Positions 8,818 to 18,461 are shown, counted from the stretch's first letter. The stretch: 64,000 bases of DNA from CALDTK01 sp963837005 (GCA_963837005.1 CAWIMC010000005.1:16222-80221); one strand, 5' to 3'. Program-made: numbers and translations. Notes: generated by a model not told the origin, from the sequence alone.

Positions 8818-11800
8818 TTAGAAGGTGAACTGAGCGCCGGCCAGGAAAGTACGCCCCTGTGGGTAAACGCCATTGTCAAAACCGCGAGCTGTCACGGAGC
8901 CGCCACCAACTTCTGGATCAATCCCGCTGTAGCCCGTGATCGTGAACAGGTTTTGCGTAGAAGCGTAGAGTCGTACCGAAGCGTCGGACTTGGTCCCAGC
9001 CACGTTTCCTAAACCTAAGCGATAACCGACCTGAAAGTTCTTGAGCCTTAGGTAACTACCGTTCTCGAGATAGTAATCGGAGGTACGGAGGTTGTTATTA
9101 GGGTCCGTAGCACGTAGCCCGGGGATATCCGATCCGGTATTGGTCGGACTCCAGGCGTTCTCGTACCGATCGGCAGAGATATTGAATAGGCGCGTCGTCT
9201 GGTACGTCAGGGCTTTAAGGCCGTTGTAAACGTCGTTGCCTTGCGAGCCTTGGAAGAACATCGTCACGTCGAACTTACCGTAGGTAGCTTCGAAGTTGAT
9301 GCCATAGAAGAAATCTGGTAGGTAGCTCCCGATGATCGTACGGTCATCGCCATCGATCTTCCCGTCGGGCAAGCCCGTGAGGTCACCGTTGTCGTCACGG
9401 CCGTTGATGTCGGCGAACTGGAAGTCGCCAGCGACGGCACTAGGCTGCGTTGGGGCGGCCTTGACGGCGTTGCTGTCCTGAAAGATCCCGAGGACCTTGA
9501 AGCCATAGAACGCGCCGATTGGGTCACCTACCCGCGTAATTGCTGAAGTAAATCCCCCGGTGTAGGCATCCTGCTGGTTGCTCTCGATTACGCCGCCCTC
9601 CGTCGCGAGACGTAAGACCTCGTTGTTCGAGCGCCCCACGTTGACGCGGACGGTGTAGCCGAATTTGCTGTTCCGGGCCGAGTTGAACTCACTCGAGATC
9701 TCGAAACCGGTGTTGCGGAGGGCGCCCACGTTTGCCGTGGCGTTGGGTATCCCAATCGATGAAGCGGTAGGCACCTGTAGGATAAGGTTGTCGACGTCGC
9801 GCGTGAAGTACTCCAAGGAGAAGTTGAGGCGGTTGTTCATAAAACCTGCATCCAAACCGATGTTGGCCATCTCTGTTACTTCCCAACGTAGGTTGGGGTT
9901 GGCGATCGTGTTGATCCCGGCAATCGGCCGTGGGTCACCAGTGCCGAATACCGGACCTAGGTTGAGACCAATACGTGGTCGGTCGCCGTAGTTTCTGGTG
10001 TAATCGTTCCCGACTTGGCCGTAGGAGCCACGAAGTTTGAGGTCGCTGAACGGAGAATCCGCCATGAAAGGCTCAGCGCTGATTCGCCACGCCAGGGCAC
10101 CGGCGTAAAACGTTTGCTGGTTGACGCCCGGAGCCAGTGCGGAGTTACCGTCCCGGCGTCCACTCACGGTCGCGAGGTAACGGCCTTTATAACCGTAAGC
10201 GAGACGGGCCACTTGCGATTGAAGTACGCGCTTGTCGCGCGTCGATCCACCGGTGAGGTTTAGCGCACCGTTGAGGACGTCGAAATCGTTGGTGTTGAAC
10301 TGACCCGCGAGGAAGTTTCCGCGGTTGTTGAAGTCCTGTCGCTCGCCCACGAGGACCGCGTCGATACTGTGGTCACCGAAGATCTTATTGTAGCTCAGCT
10401 GCAGGCTGGCCAATGGTGAGGTACCGAAGTTACGGAATTGCGAGACGTTATTAAAATCGCTTTGTGTGGTCGACTCGTAGATCGGCGTACGTTGATCGTT
10501 GATGAAACTCCCAGCATTCATGCCGACGAGTCCCTTTAAGCTCAAGCCATCGACAATCTCCACTGCAAGGGAGGCTGTACCGTAAAGCGTGGCCACTTTG
10601 TCTACATTTTCGAAGAGGTTGGCCGCTAGTACTGGGTTGCCGGGGTCCGCGGAGTCTTTACCTTGCTCGGCACCCGAGTAGCCACCGACATTATTTGGGT
10701 TGAGGATCGGCTGGTAGGGGATCGACTGAATCGCCTGCAAAAATTGCGTACGCCCACCGAGCTGCGGCTGGAGACCGCGTTCGTCGTACACGATCCCGAG
10801 GGTCTGCGCGAAGGTCACACGCTTGCCGAGGCTATGATCAGAGTTGATGCGGAAATTGTAGCGCTCGTAGGGGCTTCCGATGAGTACACCTTCTTGGCGG
10901 ACGTACCCTAAGGAAGCAAAAAAGCGTGAGTTTTCGTTCCCGCCGCTCACCGAGGCACTGTTTTGCGTAAGCACCCCCCGCTGGAAGATGGCGTCCTGCC
11001 AGTTGGTCTCTGTGTTGCGAAAGCTTGGTCCATCGACGCCGTTAGCGGGCGCATCTAGGTCGCGGCTGATGGCATTGTTCCAAGTGCCTTGTGCGTAGTC
11101 GATGTACTGTGCGGTATTGAGGACATCGACGCGATTTGGCTGCACCTGGAAACCGACGTTGCCCTCTACGTTAACCCGGAGGCCCTGTCCTGCCTTGCCG
11201 CGCTTGGTCGTCACGAGCAGCACGCCGTTAGCGGCACGCGAGCCATAGATCGCCGAGGCGGAGGCGTCCTTTAGAACGGTCACGCTCTCGACGTCGCGGC
11301 TGTCGATCTGGTTAAGGCCAATGCCTGGGACCCCATCGATGACGATGAGGGGACCCGTGCCGAAGCTAATCGAGCCCACGCCTCGCACTTCAATGATAGG
11401 CGCACTACCGGGAGAGCCCTGGTTGATGACCGAGACGCCTGCAAGGCGTCCTTGGATAGCCTCTCCGAGGTTGGCCACGGATAGCTGCGTAAGCTCCTTC
11501 GCATTAACGGTGCCGACGGCACCCGTGATGGCTTCCCGGCGGGTTTGTCCGTAGCCGATCACGACGACATCCTCTAAGGCCTGTGCATCTGTAGCCATCT
11601 GGACCCGCATCGTCATCGTGGTCGCGGGAACCTCCTGCATGGTGTAACCGACGTAGCTGAGCTGAAGGATATCTCCTGGGTTAGCCGCAACCTCGAAATT
11701 ACCGTCGAAGTCAGTCACCGTCCCGACGGTCGTCCCCTTGACAAGCACCGTAACTCCGATGAGCGGCTCGCCGTCGTCCCCGACGACGGTCCCGGTCGAG

Positions 11801-11874
11801 GTCTGCGCGAAACTGGCGGCGGACAGTAGCACGCCTATTAAGAGGAAGGTTAGTTTTTGGTAGAGTTGGCTCAT
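8818..11874 (-). CDS. SusC/RagA-family TonB-dependent outer-membrane transporter
   Basis: The 1018-residue protein has a signal peptide (residues 1-23, ending SFAQ), a carboxypeptidase-regulatory-like beta-sandwich (about 27-100, GTVVGDDGEPLIGVTVLVKG, LQLSYVGY), a TonB plug (about 105-220, EAITGAVGTVNAKEL, AIYGSRAANGVLLVTTKRG) and a long beta-barrel ending in FLAGAQFTF with a terminal aromatic. It imports large nutrients using TonB energy and pairs with the SusD downstream. The region upstream (11875-11960) is short and shared with the divergent metal locus. There is no N-terminal anti-sigma-interacting extension, so trans-envelope sigma regulation is not indicated. Confidence 0.95.
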   Translation of the reverse strand: MSQLYQKLTFLLIGVLLSAASFAQTSTGTVVGDDGEPLIGVTVLVKGTTVGTVTDFDGNFEVAANPGDILQLSYVGYTMQEVPATTMTMRVQMATDAQALEDVVVIGYGQTRREAITGAVGTVNAKELTQLSVANLGEAIQGRLAGVSVINQGSPGSAPIIEVRGVGSISFGTGPLIVIDGVPGIGLNQIDSRDVESVTVLKDASASAIYGSRAANGVLLVTTKRGKAGQGLRVNVEGNVGFQVQPNRVDVLNTAQYIDYAQGTWNNAISRDLDAPANGVDGPSFRNTETNWQDAIFQRGVLTQNSASVSGGNENSRFFASLGYVRQEGVLIGSPYERYNFRINSDHSLGKRVTFAQTLGIVYDERGLQPQLGGRTQFLQAIQSIPYQPILNPNNVGGYSGAEQGKDSADPGNPVLAANLFENVDKVATLYGTASLAVEIVDGLSLKGLVGMNAGSFINDQRTPIYESTTQSDFNNVSQFRNFGTSPLASLQLSYNKIFGDHSIDAVLVGERQDFNNRGNFLAGQFNTNDFDVLNGALNLTGGSTRDKRVLQSQVARLAYGYKGRYLATVSGRRDGNSALAPGVNQQTFYAGALAWRISAEPFMADSPFSDLKLRGSYGQVGNDYTRNYGDRPRIGLNLGPVFGTGDPRPIAGINTIANPNLRWEVTEMANIGLDAGFMNNRLNFSLEYFTRDVDNLILQVPTASSIGIPNATANVGALRNTGFEISSEFNSARNSKFGYTVRVNVGRSNNEVLRLATEGGVIESNQQDAYTGGFTSAITRVGDPIGAFYGFKVLGIFQDSNAVKAAPTQPSAVAGDFQFADINGRDDNGDLTGLPDGKIDGDDRTIIGSYLPDFFYGINFEATYGKFDVTMFFQGSQGNDVYNGLKALTYQTTRLFNISADRYENAWSPTNTGSDIPGLRATDPNNNLRTSDYYLENGSYLRLKNFQVGYRLGLGNVAGTKSDASVRLYASTQNLFTITGYSGIDPEVGGGSVTARGFDNGVYPQGRTFLAGAQFTF

Positions 11875-12156
11875 TTTTAGGTAGTTAGGTTTCGGTTGTG
11901 AGAATTTGAGATGGTCGACTTCGTGTTAATCCGACGGAAAGCTACGCAAACTTCCAGTCTTGTTTGCCCATTTGCGAATTTTTCTTCGCCCAACATGGAC
12001 TGTCGGGTAGAATATTTGGAATCCATTCCCCAAACGGTCGCATCGTCCGTTCGGCGTAAAGGCGGTAGTCCTATCTGGGAGCCCACGTGGCAACGCGAAC
12101 GGCCGGGGCTTTTCCAGCACGCAACTACGCGCAGCCCGCATACGTTCCGTACGCTC

Positions 12157-12618
12157 GTGACCCGCCTCCTCGCCTCGTACTTGTTAGCGCTCCTACTCTT
12201 CCAGAGTGTCGGGCTGCCTCTCCAGCGGCACTGGTGCGGTGGGAGGATTGCGGAGGTAGGGCTGCTAGGCGACGGGCACGCCTGTTGCGCTTCCGCCAAC
12301 ACCCTTGCGTCGGGTACGGCGGTCACCACCCAGCGTAATCATAACGCCGAGGCGCTCGACCACGTAGGTGGAGCCCAGACGGACGAGTGCTGTTTCGACG
12401 AACTCAGGTGGGAGGTCCGCAACGCCGCCGCCTCAAACGAGATCAGCGAACTGAGCGCAGCGCCAGCGCCCGCGTTACCCACCCTGCCGGAGTTACCCCT
12501 ACGGCTCGCCGGTTCAGAGCTCGCCGTAGACCGCCCCCGCGGATCGCCCCCGGCAGCCGACCCACGGGTCTCGCCGCGTAGCCAGGCCCGCGCCTACCTT
12601 CAGGTCTACCTAATTTAG
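12157..12618 (+). CDS. HYC_CC_PP-family small membrane/secreted protein of a metal locus
   Basis: From GTG 12157 this gives about 153 residues: a hydrophobic N-terminal helix (LLASYLLALLLFQSVGLPL), then HWCGG, a CC pair (HACCAS), DECCFDE and a proline-rich tail. These cysteine/histidine blocks match the HYC_CC_PP family, which in Bacteroidota sits beside TonB receptors and heavy-metal-binding proteins. The frame is open back to ATG 11911, but the extra 82 residues are low-complexity and unlike the family, so the later GTG is preferred. The TonB receptor follows 66 bp downstream and the HMA protein after it, so a role in copper or other soft-metal handling is inferred. Confidence 0.7.
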   Translation: MTRLLASYLLALLLFQSVGLPLQRHWCGGRIAEVGLLGDGHACCASANTLASGTAVTTQRNHNAEALDHVGGAQTDECCFDELRWEVRNAAASNEISELSAAPAPALPTLPELPLRLAGSELAVDRPRGSPPAADPRVSPRSQARAYLQVYLI

Positions 12619-12684
12619 GACTGGTGTCACCCCGCCCGATGGCGTTCCGTACACCCGCTTTCTTAAGTAGACCTTATTACATTC

Positions 12685-15015
12685 ATGGCACTGCCTGCCC
12701 GCTCCGCCCAGTGCGGACTAACGTTCTTTCACTCCCGGTGGCTCGCGCTGTCGGTACTCCTGTGGTTGGTTTTGGCGAAAGCCGCCCCCCTCCACGCCCA
12801 AGACCCCGTCACCTCTCTCTCCGGAGTACTCGTCGACGAGGCCGGCCAAACCCTCGTCGGCGCCACCGTCCTCGCGAAGCCCGGCCTCCAGGGTACGAGC
12901 GCGGATGTCGACGGGCGCTGGACGCTCAATGCGCCCGATGCCGACAGTCTCCAGTTTAGCTACGTGGGCTACGGCACGCTTACCATTGCTGTGACGGCAC
13001 TCCCGGCCGACGGCCAGATCGTACTCGGCGGTAGCCAGGCCCTCGGCGAGATCGTGGTCGCGGCCCGCGTGTCCGGCACCTTTACCAGCACCCTCGACCC
13101 GCGCCACGTCGAGACCATCACGAGCCACGAACTCAAAAAGGCCCCCTGCTGCAACCTCGGCGAGAGCTTCGAGACCAACGCCGCCGTCGATGTGAGCTAC
13201 CGCGACGCCGCTACGGGTGCCCGCGAGATGCAGGTGCTCGGGCTGCGCGGCATCTACTCCCAGCTCCTCGTCGAGAAGCGGCCTACACTATATGGCCTGG
13301 CCGCGCCGATCGCGCTCGACCTCATCGCCGGGACCTGGCTGGAGTCCATCCAGATCGGCAAGGGCGCCGCCAGCGTGCAGACCGGTCCGAACGCTCTCGC
13401 CGGGCAGGTCAACACCGAGCTCGTCAAGCCGAGTACTTCCGATCCGCTGTTCGTGAATCTCTTCGCCGCGGGCACCGGTCGCTTCGAAGCCAATGTGCAC
13501 ACGGCGAAAAAGTGGAACGACCAGCAGGAGTCCGGCCTGCTCCTGCACGGCAGCCAGAACCTCCAAAACATGGACCGCGACCGCGACGGCTTCTACGAGC
13601 AGCCGGGCCGCACGACGCTCTCGGGCATGGCGCGCCACTTCGTGAGTACCGACAAGTGGGCTGGCCAGGTCAACGTCTGGGGCGTCACCGACCGACGCGA
13701 GGGCGGACAGACCGACCACATGGCGAGTGACTTGCCGGGCCACAACCACGGCGAGGAACGCTACATGATCACGCAGGCCAACGACAGGGTGGAGGCTTTC
13801 GCCAAAACCGCCTACCTCGGGTTCGATCGTGCCTTGACCAGCATTGGCGTCATCGGCGGAGCGACCTATCACAAGCTCGACAATGCCTACGGTCCGACGC
13901 TGCACCGCGCCGACCAGCGCTCCGGCTACCTCTCGACACTGTACACGAGCTACCTCGGCAACACGGCGCACACCTACACCGTCGGCGGGACCGTCCAGTA
14001 CGACGATTATAGGGAGCGACTCGCCACCACCGATTACGACCGCACGGAGCGCGTGGCGGGCGCCTTTGGGGAGTACACGTACGACCGGCCAGCGGTCGAT
14101 GGTGGGGTAGGGCTGTCCGTGATTGGCGGTCTGCGGGTGGACCACCATTCGCTGGGCGGCTGGCAGGCGCTGCCCCGGGTCAACGTCAAGGTAAGTCCGA
14201 CGGCACAGACGGCCTTTCGCGCGAGTGCCGGTCGTGCCTACCGCTCGGCCCAGGTCATCGCTGAGAACATCCGTCTCTTGCCCAGCAGTCGCAAGTTCTT
14301 TATTGAAGAGCCGCTGCGCCTGGAGACGGGGTGGAACTACGGTATTGCGGTAACGCACAACATCGGCGAGCCGGGCACGGAGCGCAACTTCCAGCCCAAC
14401 GCCCAACTCGGGCTCGACCTCTACGCCACGGTCTTCGACAATATCGTCACCGTCGACCAGGAGACGACCACTGCCTTGACACGGGTCACCAATGCCGTCG
14501 GGGCTGCCCGCACCTACGCCTTGATGGCGAGCGTCAACCTGGAGCTGCTACCAGGTTTTGGCGTCAAGCTGGCGTACAAACACGTGGATTCGCGGCAGAC
14601 CTACCTGAATGGCGTCCAACTCGCGGTGCCCTATGTAGCGAAGTTCCGTGGACTGCTGGCCACCGACTACGAGACGCCCGACAAGCGCTGGCGCTTTAAT
14701 GCGAACGTGCAGTGGGTCGGTCCGCAGCGCTTGCCCGGCAAGAGCGCCTTCGCTGAGAATGCGGTCGAGGTCTCGCAGCCGCTCATCTTCGAGGCCCCGA
14801 GCTTTGCGCTGGTCAACGTGCAGGCGACCTATGTCTTCAACGACTTCCTAGAGGTCTACGCGGGTGCCGAAAACCTCACCGACTATCGCCAGCGCAATGC
14901 CATTCTGGGCGCCGAGAATCCTAATCAAGGCTACTTCGACGCGAGCCGGGTGTATGCGCCGATGGTGGGTCGGATGCCGTACGCGGGTTTGCGGTACACG
15001 TTAAACAAAGACTAA
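12685..15015 (+). CDS. TonB-dependent receptor of a probable metal-uptake locus
   Basis: The 776-residue protein has a signal region ending near LHAQ (residue ~39), a carboxypeptidase-regulatory-like domain (about 44-120), a plug (about 125-240) and a beta-barrel. The plug contains APCCNLGESFETNAAVDVSY, a cysteine-pair signature of Bacteroidota receptors linked to HMA and HYC_CC_PP proteins. The family ligand is not firmly known; heavy-metal chelate import is inferred from the neighbours. Two 15-nt GNRA elements lie in the coding sequence, at 12769 in the signal peptide (VLAKA) and at 13794 (AFAKT). The barrel ends MPYAGLRYTLNKD. Confidence 0.88.
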   Translation: MALPARSAQCGLTFFHSRWLALSVLLWLVLAKAAPLHAQDPVTSLSGVLVDEAGQTLVGATVLAKPGLQGTSADVDGRWTLNAPDADSLQFSYVGYGTLTIAVTALPADGQIVLGGSQALGEIVVAARVSGTFTSTLDPRHVETITSHELKKAPCCNLGESFETNAAVDVSYRDAATGAREMQVLGLRGIYSQLLVEKRPTLYGLAAPIALDLIAGTWLESIQIGKGAASVQTGPNALAGQVNTELVKPSTSDPLFVNLFAAGTGRFEANVHTAKKWNDQQESGLLLHGSQNLQNMDRDRDGFYEQPGRTTLSGMARHFVSTDKWAGQVNVWGVTDRREGGQTDHMASDLPGHNHGEERYMITQANDRVEAFAKTAYLGFDRALTSIGVIGGATYHKLDNAYGPTLHRADQRSGYLSTLYTSYLGNTAHTYTVGGTVQYDDYRERLATTDYDRTERVAGAFGEYTYDRPAVDGGVGLSVIGGLRVDHHSLGGWQALPRVNVKVSPTAQTAFRASAGRAYRSAQVIAENIRLLPSSRKFFIEEPLRLETGWNYGIAVTHNIGEPGTERNFQPNAQLGLDLYATVFDNIVTVDQETTTALTRVTNAVGAARTYALMASVNLELLPGFGVKLAYKHVDSRQTYLNGVQLAVPYVAKFRGLLATDYETPDKRWRFNANVQWVGPQRLPGKSAFAENAVEVSQPLIFEAPSFALVNVQATYVFNDFLEVYAGAENLTDYRQRNAILGAENPNQGYFDASRVYAPMVGRMPYAGLRYTLNKD
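12769..12783 (+). repeat. 15-nt GNRA element, class A (GGC stem)
   Basis: GTTTTGGCGAAAGCC. In the TonB-receptor signal peptide, read as VLAKA. Confidence 0.9.
13794..13808 (-). repeat. 15-nt GNRA element, class A
   Basis: Antisense in the TonB receptor, read as AFAKT. Confidence 0.9.
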
Positions 15016-15114
15016 ACCGGCGTGACATTTGTGGCTAGAGCCTTAACTTTGGAACCGAGTTGCCAGATTGTCACACCACGCTTGGCCGCCTCGCAATGAC
15101 GCCCCCGCGGCAGC

Positions 15115-15190
15115 CCATCCTCCCATCAACTCATCTCCCCATCCTCCCATCAACTCATCTCCCCATCCTCCCATCTCCTCAACTCCCATC
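15115..15190. repeat. Pyrimidine-rich tandem repeat upstream of the HMA gene
   Basis: Nearly three copies of a 24-bp unit (CATCCTCCCATCAACTCATC followed by TCCC) run directly up to the ATG at 15191. The tract is almost purine-free apart from A and occupies the place where a leader or ribosome-binding site would be. Confidence 0.8.
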
Positions 15191-15559
15191 ATGAGAATCA
15201 TCAAGTCCTCCTTCCTTCTCCTTTCCCTCGCCCTCGTCATGAGTGCTTTTACGCTTGCCAGCAAAACCGTCAAGATCCAGACCAACGCCGTGTGTGGGAT
15301 GTGCAAGGACCGGATCGAGTCGGTGATCGGCGGTCTCGACGGCGTAGAGTCGGTGCGCCTCGACCTCACGACCAAGAAGGTAAAGATCAGTTTCGACGAC
15401 ACCAAGCAAAGCGAGGCCTCCTTACGGATGGCCATCACCAAAATCGGCTACTCCGCCGAGGAGCTCCCCGCCGATGCCGAGGCCCAGGCTGCGCTTCCAG
15501 GTTGCTGCAAATCGCCCGAAGACGGCGGCAAGGGCTGCCACAGCGATAAGAAAGGCTAA
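15191..15559 (+). CDS. Periplasmic heavy-metal-associated (HMA) domain protein
   Basis: The 122-residue protein has a signal peptide (IIKSSFLLLSLALVMSAFTLA) followed by one HMA ferredoxin-like domain (about 25-92). The metal-binding loop is NAVCGMCKDRIE, a CxxC that in this family binds Cu(I), Zn or Hg. A cysteine/histidine-rich tail (GCCKSP, GCHSDKKG) could add a second site. It closes the HYC_CC_PP-TonB-HMA gene set and is probably the periplasmic metal carrier for it. The frame extends upstream to 15068, but that part is the tandem repeat. ATG 15191 is chosen for the signal peptide. Confidence 0.88.
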   Translation: MRIIKSSFLLLSLALVMSAFTLASKTVKIQTNAVCGMCKDRIESVIGGLDGVESVRLDLTTKKVKISFDDTKQSEASLRMAITKIGYSAEELPADAEAQAALPGCCKSPEDGGKGCHSDKKG

Positions 15560-15625
15560 GAGTAAAGGTTTCGGCGTAACTTCGCGCCCCGATACCCGTT
15601 AGGGTGTAGGCATGAGTACCAACCG

Positions 15626-15696
15626 GGTCGGTTGGCCGAGTGGTTAGGCAAAGCTCTGCAAAAGCTTGTACAGCGGTTCAAATCCGCTACCGACCT
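15626..15696 (+). tRNA. tRNA-Cys (anticodon GCA)
   Basis: The acceptor arms GGTCGGT and ACCGACC pair perfectly and are followed by discriminator T, as expected for tRNA-Cys. The anticodon stem AAGCT/AGCTT encloses loop CTGCAAA with anticodon GCA. The T-arm is AGCGG-TTCAAAT-CCGCT. The 3' CCA is not fully encoded. Confidence 0.95.
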
Positions 15697-15710
15697 CCGA
15701 TGTAAGTCGT

Positions 15711-15746
15711 AAGCCCTTGACTCGTAGAGAGTTGAGGGCTTTTTTG
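15711..15746 (+). terminator. Terminator of tRNA-Cys
   Basis: A 12-bp stem AGCCCTTGACTC / GAGTTGAGGGCT (two G-T wobbles) around loop GTAGA is followed by six T. It lies 15 bases after the tRNA. Confidence 0.9.
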
Positions 15747-15764
15747 TACACGTTACATCTGCTG

Positions 15765-16412
15765 ATGCTTACTAGAGTATTTCTCATCTCAGCGCTGAGC
15801 TTCGGGATAGCGTCCGTCGTGAGCGCCTACCGATTGCCTATCGGACTCGGGATCGTGCAACCGAAAGTCGACACCGGGGTAGCCATCGAACTCTACGCCG
15901 ATATAGACGCGGCGCTTCCGACGTGGCGGTTCGCCATTGTTGAAGATCCTGGACTTCAGAGCCTCACGTTGGTTCTGCAGCTCCCCGCATCCTTCCGTAT
16001 TGAAGGGATTTCACTCGACTATTACATCTTCACTTTCCGGGTGGTCTCCACTACTGAAGAATGCTTGGAAGTCATTACCAATGGAGAAGACGGGCGGACG
16101 ATGTGGCTGCGTCGCGGACCAGCAAATATTTTCAAGTCGTAGGAGAAATTCCTCCTCGAAGATGTGACAAACTTTGACCGCCTCGATGCTTCAGAGAACC
16201 CTATCAGCCAGAAGCCGCTCCAAACGGCAGCGATCGTACCCTACCAGGGGCAAGACTGTTTTGCGCCCTTGGAGATTCGGGGTCATTGGGTGCGGGTAAA
16301 GGCATCGATCCTGTGCGACTACGACGGCTCGGATGTGCAAGAGCTGAAAGGGGCCTGGGTACGGTGGCGTGACGACGACTACTTGCTTATCACATATGGG
16401 TTGACCTGTTGA
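15765..16412 (+). pseudogene. Unknown secreted protein interrupted by an in-frame TAG
   Basis: Two consecutive ORFs (15765-16142 and the rest to 16412) are in the same frame, separated only by TAG at 16140. Read through, they give one ~215-residue protein with an N-terminal signal peptide (TRVFLISALSFGIASVVSA). The second half ends DDDYLLITYGLTC, and the motif QDCFAPLEIRGHWVRVKA resembles small Bacteroidota secreted proteins of unknown function that end in a W-W-x(n)-LL(I/V)TY pattern. At the junction the sequence reads NIFKS-stop-EKFLLED. A Trp codon (TGG) changed to TAG would restore the expected SWEKFL, so a nonsense mutation is likely; readthrough cannot be excluded. Confidence 0.6.
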
Positions 16413-16863
16413 AAGGAGTGGCTGAGGTTTTCGCCAAAACCCTGTTCGCATACTTGCGGTCGATGGCGCTGTAGTGCCGCAGGCATCCATGTAGGTTAGG
16501 TATTAATAGACAGGCGATTTCGATCTCACCTACCGTGATGTTTGTATGTCGGCTGGTCTTTCAGCTTGTTAGACAAGCACCTTAGCATCGGTTAGGTGGG
16601 CGAGCACGATACCTGCGTGGCTTTCCTTGCGACTTCTATGGCCGGGGTCGGGTCGTTCGATGCCTTCGGTTATTTCGCCGAGCATCCTAGGGAGTGTATA
16701 CAATTGTGCTTTAGCGAAGACTAGCTACTTAGCAGTGAGAAACTGGGCGCAACAGGTTTTGGCGTAAGCTGGAAAACCCGTTGGGAGCTAAACGAGAAGG
16801 TCTACCAGCCAGTGAACTGAGCGATCAGACAACCTTCAACCGCAGCGCCAATCAGCGGTAGCG
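16413..16863. other. 450-bp intergenic region without a gene
   Basis: No convincing ORF on either strand. It contains one degenerate copy (16426-16440) and one good copy (16756-16770) of the 15-nt GNRA element. The rest shows no recognised signal. Confidence 0.6.
16756..16770 (+). repeat. 15-nt element, class A, GTAA loop
   Basis: GTTTTGGCGTAAGCT. The loop stays GNRA and the outer pair is G-T. Intergenic. Confidence 0.75.
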
Positions 16864-17313
16864 CTACGCCGCCACCATGCTCGGCAGCACGGCCGTCATC
16901 AGCCAAAAGTCTTCGATCTTCTGTACGATCTCGAAAAAGCGGTCGAAGTCCACGGGCTTGTTGATGTAGCAATTTACGTGGAGGTTGTAGCTCTTCATGA
17001 TGTCGGCCTCGGCGTTGGAGGTCGTGAGCACGACGACGGGAATGCGCTTGAGTAAGGGATCGGTCTTGATGTCGAGCAGGACCTCGCGACCGTCGCGTTT
17101 CGGGAGGTTGAGGTCGAGCAGGATGAGGTCCGGAGTCTTGGCCTCCGTGAAGGGAGCCTCGCCACGGAGGTACGCGATCGCCTCGACGCCGTCGCGGGCC
17201 ACATCGAGGACGACGGGGATGTTACCCTCGCGGAAAGCCTCCTGCGTGAGGCGTACATCCCCGGGATTGTCTTCGACGAGGAGGATGTTGACGGCGCGGC
17301 GGTTCACTTGCAT
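16864..17313 (-). CDS. Single-domain response regulator (Rcp1-like)
   Basis: The 149-residue protein is a lone receiver domain with no output domain. Conserved residues are visible: the acidic pair in LLVEDNPGDV, the phospho-acceptor Asp in LILLDLNLPKRDG, Thr in VVLTTSN and Lys in CYINKPVDF. The spacing and the NPGDVRLTQEAF and NLPKRDGREVL motifs match the Rcp1 group, which usually acts with phytochrome-like or hybrid histidine kinases. No kinase is adjacent, so the partner is elsewhere. It is divergent from the polyprenyl synthase 93 bp away, so they may share a promoter region. Confidence 0.9.
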   Translation of the reverse strand: MQVNRRAVNILLVEDNPGDVRLTQEAFREGNIPVVLDVARDGVEAIAYLRGEAPFTEAKTPDLILLDLNLPKRDGREVLLDIKTDPLLKRIPVVVLTTSNAEADIMKSYNLHVNCYINKPVDFDRFFEIVQKIEDFWLMTAVLPSMVAA

Positions 17314-17406
17314 AGTACCTAGGGCTACTCAAAGCATGTACCAGATTTTGGTTAGTCGCACTTTTTCGATTGGCGAAGTCCGCACCCCGGGCTGTATCCT
17401 TGCCGC

Positions 17407-18403
17407 ATGCCCGAGCCGACCCCGTCAACGGCCGCCCTCGCGGAAGCTTTCGAGGCCTTCGCCGAGCGGCAGACCTTCGATGCTACTCCTACGACGCTCT
17501 ACGATCCGATCCGCTACGCGATGGCGGCGCGGGGGAAATACGTGCGTCCGCTCTTGCTGCTCCAGGCCCACGCCCTCGGGAACGCCGATCCGACGCCCGC
17601 GCTCCCGGCAGCGTACGCCGTAGAACTGTTCCACAACTTCACGCTGCTCCACGACGACATCATGGATGCGGCCGACACGCGTCGCGGTCGTCCGAGTGTC
17701 CACATCGCCTTCAACGAACCGACGGCAATCCTGGCGGGCGACGCGATGCTGATCCGTAGCTATGCCTACTTGCTGGACCACTACGACGGGGCGCAGGCCG
17801 TGAAGCTGCTGCGCCTCTTCGGCGATATGGCGGCGCGACTCTGCGAGGGGCAGCAGCGCGACATGGACATGGAGGCGGGCGTCGGCGGGGCTTATAGCTA
17901 TCCCCACTACCTCGAGATGATCGCCGGCAAAACAGGGGTTCTCATCACTGCAGCCCTCACGATGGGAGCGACGATCGCCGGCTTGCCAGAAGCGACGATC
18001 ACCAGACTCGCGCGGGCGGGCGATCTTGCGGGCCGCTCCTTCCAGATCCTCGACGACGTGTTGGACACCTTCAGCACCAAAGAGCTGACCGGGAAGATGG
18101 ACTACGGCGACGTGCGCCGCGGCAAACAGTCGGCCCCCTTCCTCCGCGCTCTCGAACTGGCGGACGCCGAGACGCGCGTTCTGGCTAATCGACGCCTACC
18201 GACTCAGCCCAGGCGAACGCGAACTTCTCGTTCCGGACATCCTAGCCCGGTTCCGGGACTTAGGCGTCGAGGCCGAACTCCGCGCGGAGGTAGAAGTCCT
18301 CACGGCGAATGCCCTGGCGGAAGTAGCCTCGCTGGACGCCGACGCGGCCGCCCGCGAAGGGCTGCGCAAGATGTTGGCGTTGTTGGCCAATCGCAAATTT
18401 TAG
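17407..18403 (+). CDS. Polyprenyl (geranylgeranyl-type) diphosphate synthase, frameshifted in this sequence
   Basis: The first ~258 residues in frame 1 carry both aspartate-rich motifs (LLHDDIMDAADTRRGRPS and QILDDVLDTF), and KYVRPLLLLQAHAL is the usual GKYxRP region. These make linear isoprenoid diphosphates for quinones, carotenoids or cell-wall lipids. After about 18180 that frame degenerates into Arg/Pro-rich sequence, while the +1 frame continues a plausible alpha-helical C-terminus (WLIDAYRLSPGERELL to LRKMLALLANRKF, stop 18401-18403). One extra base near 18178-18181 explains this. The repaired length, about 331 residues, is normal for the family. Chain-length specificity cannot be read reliably. 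A MITE copy follows 58 bp downstream. Confidence 0.85.
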
Positions 18404-18461
18404 GCAAGGTCAGATCCTACCGCCAAGACCTTAGAACGGCAGAAAGAAACTTCGCCCCTCC

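Noticed and set aside
11911..12156. N-terminal extension of the HYC_CC_PP protein to ATG 11911
   Set aside because: The extra residues overlap the SusC promoter region and do not resemble the family.
13288..14406. 372-codon minus-strand ORF inside the TonB receptor
   Set aside because: It is a GC-rich shadow of the receptor gene, whose plus-strand translation is clearly conserved.
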